Below the pieces are notes generated by a model. The model worked only from the letters and a program-made list of their open reading frames with translations, was not told the origin of the DNA and searched no databases. This document shows, one piece after another, positions 1 through 5,829 of a stretch of DNA of 7,028 nt. Within the stretch, counting starts at the first letter, position 1. Each line of letters begins with the position of its first letter. This DNA comes from Actinomycetota bacterium (lineage in GTDB: Bacteria > Actinomycetota > Acidimicrobiia > Acidimicrobiales > Ilumatobacteraceae). The stretch spans positions 1 through 7,028 of the forward strand of contig SYNW01000064.1 in assembly GCA_005805045.1 (NCBI GenBank). Direction: 5' to 3'. A program made the position numbers and the translations under genes.

Positions 1-768
1 CTCGATGCCGAGCAGCATCAAAGTGCGCGCCCAGTCAAGTGTCTCGCTCACAGACGGAGCCTTTTTCAGGTCAAGTTGACGAATGCTGCGCACGATGCGG
101 GCAATCTGATCCGCCAGATTATCGCTGATATCTGGCACCTTAGTCAGCACGATTTCTTTCTCGCGCTCAAGGTCTGGATAGTCGACATGCAGATACAAAC
201 AACGACGCTTGAGGGCCTCTGAAAGTTCGCGCGTGTTGTTCGAAGTCAAAAAAACCAACGGAATCTGCTTGGCGGTAATCGTGCCCAATTCGGGAATCGA
301 AACCTGATAGTCGGAAAGAATCTCGAGCAACAACGCCTCGGTCTCGACTTCGACGCGATCAACTTCGTCGATCAACAACACAACGGGTTCTTTGCTGGTG
401 ATCGCCTCAAGCAGCGGTCGAGTCAACAAGAATTCTTCGCTGAAGATGTCGTCGTGCACCTCGCTCCACGAATCGCTTTTCTTGTCAGCCTGAATGCGCA
501 GAAGTTGCTTCTTATAGTTCCACTCGTAGAGCGCCTTGGACTCATCAAGACCCTCATAACATTGCAAACGGATCAATCGCGCGCCAGTCATCTCGGCAAC
601 GCTCTTTGCGAGCTGCGTCTTGCCGGTACCTGCTGGTCCTTCAATTAGCACTGGTTTGCCCAGACGGTCTGCCAGATAAACGACACCTGCAATGCCATCA
701 TCGGCGAGATAATTTTCTTTTTTTAGCCCGCTGCGAACGGTAGCAACATCTTTGAAGCGTGGTTTCAC
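1..768 (-). CDS. MoxR-family AAA+ ATPase, 3' end cut off by the window edge
   Basis: The 256 visible codons read without a stop from a GTG at 768 down to base 1. They encode an AAA+ ATPase core of the MoxR type, a family that acts as a chaperone-like ATPase, often with a von Willebrand A-domain partner, to mature or insert metal cofactors in other proteins. Visible motifs are Walker A GPAGTGKT (residues 44-51), Walker B VVLLIDE (129-135), the sensor-1 stretch TSN (175-177) and an arginine-finger-like ALKRRC (185-190). The C-terminal lid is missing because the window ends. I chose the GTG at 768 because an AGGG lies 8 bases upstream; an in-frame TTG at 789 is possible, and a TAG closes the frame just above it. 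The target protein cannot be told from this window; a VWA-domain gene beyond the left edge would be expected from the family's usual context. Family call firm, exact role unknown. Confidence 0.93.
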   Translation of the reverse strand, partial: MKPRFKDVATVRSGLKKENYLADDGIAGVVYLADRLGKPVLIEGPAGTGKTQLAKSVAEMTGARLIRLQCYEGLDESKALYEWNYKKQLLRIQADKKSDSWSEVHDDIFSEEFLLTRPLLEAITSKEPVVLLIDEVDRVEVETEALLLEILSDYQVSIPELGTITAKQIPLVFLTSNNTRELSEALKRRCLYLHVDYPDLEREKEIVLTKVPDISDNLADQIARIVRSIRQLDLKKAPSVSETLDWARTLMLLGIE

Positions 769-776
769 CCGAATAA

Positions 777-780
777 CCCT
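777..780 (-). promoter_or_regulatory. Ribosome binding site favouring the GTG start of the MoxR gene
   Basis: On the minus strand AGGG lies 8 bases before the GTG at 768. The alternative TTG at 789 lies upstream of it and has no comparable purine-rich stretch in front, so this short site decides the start call. It is only a four-base match. Confidence 0.4.
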
Positions 781-829
781 AGCCGTCAAGGCTCGCTACA
801 GCTAAGCGCAACGCCGCTCGAAAGCACAA

Positions 830-835
830 TACGAT
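830..835 (+). promoter_or_regulatory. Possible -10 element of murJ, suggesting a leaderless or nearly leaderless mRNA
   Basis: TACGAT fits the TAnnnT pattern of bacterial -10 boxes and ends 8 bases before the murJ ATG. Transcription would then begin about at the start codon. This agrees with the lack of a good Shine-Dalgarno sequence in front of the ATG (the preceding bases are tagaaccc) and with the known frequency of leaderless mRNAs in actinobacteria. No convincing -35 box is visible. The whole 769-843 region is a divergent promoter spacer shared with the MoxR gene. Confidence 0.3.
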
Positions 836-843
836 TAGAACCC

Positions 844-2223
844 ATGGCAACGCCCACTGCCCGTTCGGGTCTGCTGCGAGCCAATCTCACCGTTGCAAGT
901 GGCACGGCGCTGAGTCGGCTCACAGGATTAATTCGAATCATTGTTTTCGGTGTCGTTGTTGGTCAGACCGCTCTCGCCGACGCATACGACATGGCCAACA
1001 ATGCCCCAAATGTTGTGTACGAGTTGTTGCTTGGTGGCATTCTCGCCGCCACACTTGTGCCGCTATTCACCCGACATTTGCAAGACGATGACGACGATGC
1101 CGTCAACGCAATCGCCAGCGTCTCGGTCGTTGTTCTTGGCGTCATCACTGCTGTTTCCGTTGTCTTGGCACCACTCATTTTTCGTGTTTTCTCGCTGAAC
1201 ACGGCCGACCAAATTGATGCGGATGTCTTTCGTACTGCGGGCACCGCTCTCACGCGACTGTTTTTGATCCAGATATTTTTCTATGGCGTCACTTCAATCA
1301 TCACCGCGATCTTGAACGCACGAAAATTATTTTTTGCAGCCGCCTGGACACCAGTGCTCGCCAACATCGTCACGATCGCGACACTGCTTTGCGTTCGTCG
1401 CGTGAGCAATGTCGACCCGCCGACGCTCGCCGAAGTCGTCGACAACAAATCGTTGCAGTGGCTGCTCGGCATGGGTTCGACTTCGGGCATAATCGTGATG
1501 ACGTTTGGCATGTTCATTGCTCTGCGCCGCAGCGGAACCCAACTCGGGTGGAACTTCGACCTATCGCATTCGGCTGTCAAACAGTTGCTCAGACTCTCTG
1601 GCTGGGCAATCGGATACGTCGCCGCCAACCAAGTGGCACTCGTGGTGATCAAGAATTTGGCACAACCTGGCAGCGGCAATGTCGACGCCTATTCGAAGGC
1701 CTACACCTTTTTTTCGCTGCCACACGGTTTGTTGGCCGTTTCAATAGCCACGACCTTCGTACCAGAACTTGCCCGTGCGGCGAGCCAACGCAACAGTCAT
1801 GAGTTCGACCGCAAGTTTCTTTCGGGTATCCGACTGACTGCGCTGGCGACGATACCCGCCTCAATCATTTTGTTCTTCTTCGCCGAACCCGTCGTCGAGT
1901 TGCTGTTGCAATATGGCAACTTTGACTCGTCAGCCACGACCAATACGGCCAGAGCGCTCTCAGGCCTGGCGATTGGTCTATCGGGATTCTCGATTTATCT
2001 ATTTGTGTTGCGCGGTTTCTATAGTTACGGCGACACTCGTACGCCATTTTTCATCAACCTCTTTGAAAACGCCCTGAACATTGTTCTGGCGATCGTGTTG
2101 GTTAAAAAATATGACGTCCTGGGCTTGGGTCTGGCCTTCTCGTTCGCATATCTAGTCTCTGCAGTCCTAGCGTTCGTCATCTTGCGACAAAAGACAAATC
2201 AATTTAAGACACTCGCCAATTAA
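844..2223 (+). CDS. murJ: MurJ/MviN-type lipid II flippase, short 12-segment form
   Basis: This 459-residue inner-membrane protein belongs to the MurJ (MviN) branch of the MOP transporter superfamily, which flips the peptidoglycan precursor lipid II from the cytoplasmic to the outer face of the membrane. The N-terminal signature SRLTGLIR (24-31) keeps the Ser/Arg/Arg set known to matter in E. coli MurJ (S17, R18, R24), and D46 matches D39. The segment PNVVYELLLGG (55-65) replaces the two arginines of the E. coli protein, as is usual in actinobacterial relatives. The late signature QYGNF (356-360) with FYSYGDTRTP (392-401) is also typical. I count about 12 hydrophobic segments, the last at roughly 427-448, so TM13-14 of the 511-residue E. 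coli protein seem to be absent. An acidic run of five Asp sits at 81-85, in the stretch between segments 2 and 3. The gene is divergent from the MoxR gene and its stop overlaps that of proB. Confidence 0.93.
   Translation: MATPTARSGLLRANLTVASGTALSRLTGLIRIIVFGVVVGQTALADAYDMANNAPNVVYELLLGGILAATLVPLFTRHLQDDDDDAVNAIASVSVVVLGVITAVSVVLAPLIFRVFSLNTADQIDADVFRTAGTALTRLFLIQIFFYGVTSIITAILNARKLFFAAAWTPVLANIVTIATLLCVRRVSNVDPPTLAEVVDNKSLQWLLGMGSTSGIIVMTFGMFIALRRSGTQLGWNFDLSHSAVKQLLRLSGWAIGYVAANQVALVVIKNLAQPGSGNVDAYSKAYTFFSLPHGLLAVSIATTFVPELARAASQRNSHEFDRKFLSGIRLTALATIPASIILFFFAEPVVELLLQYGNFDSSATTNTARALSGLAIGLSGFSIYLFVLRGFYSYGDTRTPFFINLFENALNIVLAIVLVKKYDVLGLGLAFSFAYLVSAVLAFVILRQKTNQFKTLAN
2220..2223. other. 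Convergent stop-codon overlap in TTAA
   Basis: The four-base palindrome TTAA supplies TAA at 2221-2223 for murJ on the plus strand and TAA at 2222-2220 for proB on the minus strand. The two genes therefore end inside each other and no intergenic terminator exists. Transcripts from both sides must read into the opposite gene or be stopped by another mechanism. Confidence 0.9.
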
Positions 2224-3311
2224 TTGGCCAACACCACCAGGTCGTCGCGGTGAATCACTTCGGCTGAAATGCCTTCACCTAAATCTGCGCTCCTTTGCCC
2301 CGCACCAGCACTGGCCTGCACCGACGAGACGCCCGCCATGCCGCGAGCGATCACCGAGCCGAACGAGTCTAAGACTTCAATCGTGTCGCCGATTTCAAAA
2401 TCACCTTTCACAGATTTGACTCCAGCATGCAACAGCGAAACACTCCGACGCAACAAGGCATCGCGCGCACCGTCATCGACCGTCACCGAGCCGGTGGCTT
2501 GGGCGGCGAAAGCAATCCACAGTTTGCGCGCGGTTAGTTCGCGTTTGCGTGGCAAAAATTGCGTGCCTGCACCAGTGACCTGATTTACCGCGTCGACAAC
2601 GACATTTTTTCGCTGGGCGGCGGCGATCACGGTACGCACGCCAGACCATGATGCAATGCGTGCAGCCGCAAGTTTTGACGCCATCCCACCACTGCCACGG
2701 TCATTGGCCGAGTTGCCTGCGCGCACCGACAACAACTCGTCATCGGCACCGACGGTCTCGATGAATACTGCTTTCGGGTCGACATTCGGGTCAGCCGTAT
2801 ACAGACCCTGCAGGTCGGTCAGCAATATCAGTACATCGGCCGAAACACTGTGGGCAACAAGGGCGGCGATTCGATCATTGTCGCCGTATCGAATTTCGTC
2901 ACTGGCGATCGCATCATTCTCGTTAATCACTGGCACACAACCCAACTCGAGTAGACGAACCAAGGTTTGCCTGGCGTGCAGATATTGGTGTCGATCAATG
3001 AAGTCATTTGGCACGAGCAAGACTTGCGCGCCAACTAACTGATGTTGGTCAAGTTGCAAGTTGTATTCCTGCATCAACCGACTTTGCCCCGCGGCAGCCA
3101 GTGCTTGTAGCGTCGGCATGTCGGTTGGTCGCTTGCCAAGTTTGAGTGCAGCAACACCACCAGCGACGGCACCAGATGTGACAATCAAAACTTCGTGATT
3201 CGCTTTGCGCAATTCGGCAACTTCTTGGCACAGCGAACTAACTGCGGCAGAATTAATGCTGCCAAGTTCGGTCGTGATTGAAGAAGTACCAATTTTTACA
3301 ACGACGCGCAT
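2220..3311 (-). CDS. proB: Glutamate 5-kinase with C-terminal PUA domain
   Basis: This 363-residue cytoplasmic enzyme phosphorylates L-glutamate to glutamyl 5-phosphate with ATP, the first and normally feedback-inhibited step of proline synthesis. The length matches the family (E. coli ProB is 367). The amino-acid kinase domain covers about 1-255: phosphate-binding VVKIGTSS (4-11), SGAVAGG (46-52), the substrate-loop NEND (130-133), YGDND (142-146), the nucleotide-site stretch TDLQGLYTADP (165-175) and GSGGMASK (206-213). A PUA domain follows at about 272-357, as in bacterial ProB. The ATG at 3311 is two bases after the obgE stop and has GGAG 8 bases upstream, so it is probably cotranscribed and translationally coupled with obgE. 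No proA follows, because the convergent murJ begins at once; glutamyl-phosphate reductase must lie elsewhere. Nothing looks broken. Confidence 0.97.
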   Translation of the reverse strand: MRVVVKIGTSSITTELGSINSAAVSSLCQEVAELRKANHEVLIVTSGAVAGGVAALKLGKRPTDMPTLQALAAAGQSRLMQEYNLQLDQHQLVGAQVLLVPNDFIDRHQYLHARQTLVRLLELGCVPVINENDAIASDEIRYGDNDRIAALVAHSVSADVLILLTDLQGLYTADPNVDPKAVFIETVGADDELLSVRAGNSANDRGSGGMASKLAAARIASWSGVRTVIAAAQRKNVVVDAVNQVTGAGTQFLPRKRELTARKLWIAFAAQATGSVTVDDGARDALLRRSVSLLHAGVKSVKGDFEIGDTIEVLDSFGSVIARGMAGVSSVQASAGAGQRSADLGEGISAEVIHRDDLVVLAN

Positions 3312-3313
3312 GG

Positions 3314-4564
3314 CTATTGCTCCGGTGTGTAATCAAAAGAGAAGGTGCCGATCCAGACGATTGCGCCTTCGGTCGCGCCAGCGCGTGCCAACAATCTCGG
3401 AACCCCGAGACGCGACATGCGATCATCGACATAATTCAAAGCGTCGGCGTTGGTCACGTCGTTCAACGCGATTGAACGCTCAATGTCGCGACCATGTAGG
3501 CGAAACTCGTTTGCCCCGAGACGTTCGACGCGCGTGCCCTGAGGCTCTGGGCGAAACGTAACGGGTCCGATTGGCGCAGGTTCAGTTGTTCGGGCTTCGG
3601 CGACGAGGAGTGCCAGTTGATTCAAAACATCGCGCACGCCATCGCCCGTCACAGCCGAAATTTTCGGGCCCTGCCATGCAGCAATCGCTTCTGATGTCGC
3701 CGAATCGGTTTTGGTCGCCACGATCAATCGTGGCCGATCGAGTAGTTCTGGTTGATATGCCTTTAATTCGCGCAGCAAGATTTCTTCTTGTTCGGTTGGT
3801 GAAATTTCTTCCATCGATACCAAATCGATCAGCACGCACAACACACGCGCGCGCTCGATATGCCGCAAAAACTGGTCACCTAATCCTTTGCCTTGACTTG
3901 CACCTTCGATAATCCCCGGAATATCGGCGATCACAAACTCGGTCGTGTTGTTCAACCGCACAACACCCAAATGAGGTTCAAGAGTTGTGAACGGATAATT
4001 GGCGATCTTCGGTTTGGCTGCCGAGACGGCACTAATGAAAGTGCTCTTGCCCGCATTTGGAAAACCCACCAATGCGACATCGGCCATCAATTTCATCTCG
4101 AGCTTGAGCCAGCGCTCTAAACCGTGTTCACCTTGCTCGGCAAACTTCGGTGCTCGGCGGCGATTCGACAAGAAACGTGCGTTGCCGCGACCGCCTTCCC
4201 CACCTTGCGAAGCCAACCATCGCGAACCATGCGTCGCAAGATCAGCCAAAGTGTCGCCAGAGTAAAGATCCTTGACGACCGTGCCTTCGGGAACTTTGAC
4301 GATCAACTCTTCGCCGCGTCGACCATGCAAGTCTTTGCCCATCCCCGAGATGCCATCTTGCGCGCGACGATGCGGATGGTCGCGAAACGCCAACAGACTT
4401 GCCACATTGCGGTCGGCCTCGAGCCACACCGACCCACCGTTGCCGCCATCGCCACCGTTTGGACCGCCATTGACAACAGGCCCCTCGCGACGGAAGCTGA
4501 CGCAGCCACTACCCCCGTCACCTCCGCGAACATTTAATTGGGCTTCGTCAACAAACGCGCTCAT
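3314..4564 (-). CDS. obgE: Obg/CgtA GTPase, large-subunit assembly factor
   Basis: This 416-residue cytoplasmic GTPase binds the 50S ribosomal subunit and links ribosome assembly to growth and nutrient signals. Three domains are visible. The glycine-rich Obg fold spans about 1-160, with repeated GGDGGNGG-like stretches at 14-19 and 37-44. The G domain spans about 161-325, with G1 GFPNAGKS (167-174), the switch-I YPFTTLEP (190-197), G3 DIPG (214-217), G4 TKTD (284-287) and G5 SAVTG (303-307). The C-terminal OCT domain spans about 335-410. G4 carries Thr where most Obg proteins have Asn of NKxD. The ATG at 4564 follows an AGGAG with a tight 4-base spacing. In many bacteria obgE follows rplU and rpmA; here nothing precedes it on its strand, since the next gene is divergent. 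It is the first gene of an obgE-proB operon, with a 16-base palindrome in its upstream region. Confidence 0.97.
   Translation of the reverse strand: MSAFVDEAQLNVRGGDGGSGCVSFRREGPVVNGGPNGGDGGNGGSVWLEADRNVASLLAFRDHPHRRAQDGISGMGKDLHGRRGEELIVKVPEGTVVKDLYSGDTLADLATHGSRWLASQGGEGGRGNARFLSNRRRAPKFAEQGEHGLERWLKLEMKLMADVALVGFPNAGKSTFISAVSAAKPKIANYPFTTLEPHLGVVRLNNTTEFVIADIPGIIEGASQGKGLGDQFLRHIERARVLCVLIDLVSMEEISPTEQEEILLRELKAYQPELLDRPRLIVATKTDSATSEAIAAWQGPKISAVTGDGVRDVLNQLALLVAEARTTEPAPIGPVTFRPEPQGTRVERLGANEFRLHGRDIERSIALNDVTNADALNYVDDRMSRLGVPRLLARAGATEGAIVWIGTFSFDYTPEQ
3320..3323 (-). promoter_or_regulatory. Ribosome binding site of proB inside the end of obgE
   Basis: GGAG on the minus strand ends 8 bases before the proB ATG and lies within the last codons of obgE. 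The position supports translation of proB from the obgE message, with ribosomes ending at 3314 and restarting at 3311. Confidence 0.6.
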
Positions 4565-4568
4565 CGGT

Positions 4569-4573
4569 CTCCT
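4569..4573 (-). promoter_or_regulatory. Ribosome binding site of obgE
   Basis: AGGAG on the minus strand is followed by ACCG and then the ATG at 4564. The match is strong but the 4-base spacing is shorter than usual. No other start nearby fits the conserved Obg N-terminus better. Confidence 0.6.
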
Positions 4574-4593
4574 GTGGTCCTACTTTTTAAGCG

Positions 4594-4609
4594 TCGCTAC
4601 ATGTAGCGA
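4594..4609. promoter_or_regulatory. Perfect 16-base palindrome, candidate operator between obgE and the dNTPase gene
   Basis: TCGCTACATGTAGCGA reads the same on both strands; the match breaks at the next base on either side. It sits 29 bases upstream of the obgE ATG and 62 to 83 bases upstream of the possible starts of the divergent dNTPase gene. On the minus strand an A-rich TTAAAA (4590 to 4585) lies three bases downstream of it and could be the obgE -10 box, which would put the palindrome in the promoter spacer. A dimeric repressor or activator site is the natural reading. I cannot name the protein that binds it. No T-tract follows in either direction, so a rho-independent terminator is unlikely. 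Confidence 0.5.
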
Positions 4610-4613
4610 AAGC

Positions 4614-4629
4614 AGGCTATTTAAGGCTA
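4614..4629. repeat. Short direct repeat AGGCTA with one-helical-turn spacing
   Basis: AGGCTA occurs at 4614-4619 and again at 4624-4629, exactly ten bases apart, next to the 16-base palindrome. Same-face spacing is what a dimer or tandem binding site would show, but six-base repeats arise by chance and this one is weak. Confidence 0.25.
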
Positions 4630-4658
4630 CAAGCGACGAACTGGGCTCACCCGTTGCC

Positions 4659-4664
4659 TATGGT
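4659..4664 (+). promoter_or_regulatory. Possible -10 element of the dNTPase gene
   Basis: TATGGT fits TAnnnT and would place the transcript start at about 4671. That gives either a leaderless message beginning at the ATG at 4672 or a leader of about 21 bases in front of the GTG at 4693. No clear -35 box is visible. Confidence 0.3.
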
Positions 4665-4680
4665 TGTGTAAATGGTTATT

Positions 4681-4685
4681 GAGGG
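4681..4685 (+). promoter_or_regulatory. Ribosome binding site that favours the GTG start of the dNTPase gene
   Basis: GAGGG lies 7 bases before the in-frame GTG at 4693. The upstream ATG at 4672 has no purine-rich site before it, and a TAA at 4669-4671 closes the frame directly above. The site is therefore the main argument for starting seven codons later. Confidence 0.5.
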
Positions 4686-4692
4686 TAAAGAC

Positions 4693-5829
4693 GTGCGAGA
4701 TACGCAAGTGTCGCGAGCCGAGGCGTGGGCCGAAACTATGCACGGTCACAGCGTCAACGCCGATGTAGAGATTCGCCTTGCGCACGCTGACTCGTGGGCT
4801 GGTTCAGGAACGCGCGACTTAGTCGACCGTCGAAAACGTGAAGAACTCGAAGATCAAAATTTGACGGTGCTTGCGACGCGAAGTTTTGCTGCGGGCAATC
4901 GCGCGATCGAAGAAGAAGCGGACAAGTTTCGTACTTGTTTCGAACGAGATCGCGATCGAATCCTGCACGCATCCTCGTTTCGGCGTTTGGCGGGCAAGAC
5001 ACAGGTTTTTGTATTTCCACAAGATCACCAACGCACTCGTTTGACGCACGCACTTGAAGTTGCCCAAGTTGCAACCTCTGTGGCTCGCGCGATCGGCATC
5101 AATGTCGCACTTACCGAAGCAATCGCCTTGGGCCACGATTGCGGTCACGGACCCGGCGGACATGCCAGTGAAGACGCTCTGTCACCGTATGTCGACGGCG
5201 GTTACGACCACGCAGTTTGGGGTGCCGATGTCACCCTTGTCCCGCTCAATTTGTGTCTCGAAACTCTTGACGGCATTCGCAATCACTCGTGGTCGCGACC
5301 CGCACCAAAGACGCCCGAAGGCGAGGTCGTCTCTTGGGCCGATCGCATCGCTTATGTCTGTCACGATTTCGAAGATGCAGTTGCTGCTGGTGTCGTGACG
5401 CCCGAGCAACTTCCAGAAATAGTGCGTGCGGTCTGCGGCACTCGGCGCGACGACCAACTTCGCGCGTTCATCGGCGCGATGATCAACGCGACTGCTTCGA
5501 CTGGACGAGTGGCGATGACCAGTCAGTGCGCTGATGCGTTGGCTGCGTTTCGCAAGTTCAACTATGACAACATTTATATGCGTCGCGAATCTCGGGCCCA
5601 GGCAGAGTCGGTAATTAGCTTGTTGCGCGCGCTCGTCGAACATTATGTTGCTAATCCAAAACTTATGCATAGCCCGGGTGAGCGCGATCTCTTCGACCCG
5701 AACAGCGCCGAGGCCACGAAACTTGCCGTCACGTATGTTGGTGGCATGACCGATCGTTTCGCCTGCCGCCAAGCAGTGTCGCTTCTCGACTGGCCGGAAT
5801 CTCAACTCCCCCAGGGCATCGGTACCTGA
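4693..5829 (+). CDS. dgt: dGTPase-like HD-domain deoxynucleoside triphosphate triphosphohydrolase
   Basis: The protein (378 residues from this GTG) belongs to the dGTPase-like HD hydrolases, which cut dNTPs to the deoxynucleoside and tripolyphosphate and so tune the DNA precursor pool. The family opening FERDRDRILHASSFRRLAGKTQVF is clear from about residue 83. Metal-site residues are His in RTRLTH (119), the HD pair in GHDCGHGPGGH (148-149) and Asp in SWADRIAY (217). The loop GHGPGGH differs from the GHPPFGH common in the family but keeps the flanking histidines (152, 157). About 45 residues precede the usual family start and match nothing I recognise. I chose the GTG at 4693 because GAGGG stands 7 bases upstream; the ATG at 4672, seven codons earlier, is the alternative, and ATG 4738 would shorten the odd N-terminus. 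The gene is divergent from obgE and overlaps the next gene by one base. Confidence 0.88.
   Translation: MRDTQVSRAEAWAETMHGHSVNADVEIRLAHADSWAGSGTRDLVDRRKREELEDQNLTVLATRSFAAGNRAIEEEADKFRTCFERDRDRILHASSFRRLAGKTQVFVFPQDHQRTRLTHALEVAQVATSVARAIGINVALTEAIALGHDCGHGPGGHASEDALSPYVDGGYDHAVWGADVTLVPLNLCLETLDGIRNHSWSRPAPKTPEGEVVSWADRIAYVCHDFEDAVAAGVVTPEQLPEIVRAVCGTRRDDQLRAFIGAMINATASTGRVAMTSQCADALAAFRKFNYDNIYMRRESRAQAESVISLLRALVEHYVANPKLMHSPGERDLFDPNSAEATKLAVTYVGGMTDRFACRQAVSLLDWPESQLPQGIGT

Noticed and set aside
454..648. 64-codon plus-strand frame inside the MoxR gene
   Set aside because: It is antisense to the conserved AAA+ core, including Walker A, and has no sign of its own start signals.
2215..2235. 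Bidirectional terminator between murJ and proB
   Set aside because: There is no intergenic space, and I see no stable stem with a T-tract around the shared stop.
2269..3042. Plus-strand open frames inside proB
   Set aside because: They are antisense to a complete, motif-rich glutamate 5-kinase and have low-complexity Ser/Ala/Arg composition.
4594..4609. Palindrome read as a LexA (SOS) box or an NrdR box
   Set aside because: The outer TCG/CGA or the 16-base length fit in form, but the inner bases (CTAC/GTAG) do not match the GAAC/GTTC of actinobacterial LexA sites nor the ACACTATA-type NrdR box.
4581..4612. Palindrome read as a rho-independent terminator
   Set aside because: The stem lies between two divergent starts, has almost no loop, and is not followed by a U-run in either direction; the T-run at 4584-4588 is on the wrong side for the plus strand.
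4124..4682. Open plus-strand frames opposite the N-terminal part of obgE
   Set aside because: The glycine-rich Obg domain gives GC-rich, stop-poor antisense frames. The translations are Pro/Arg/Ser-rich without domain features, while Obg itself is beyond doubt.
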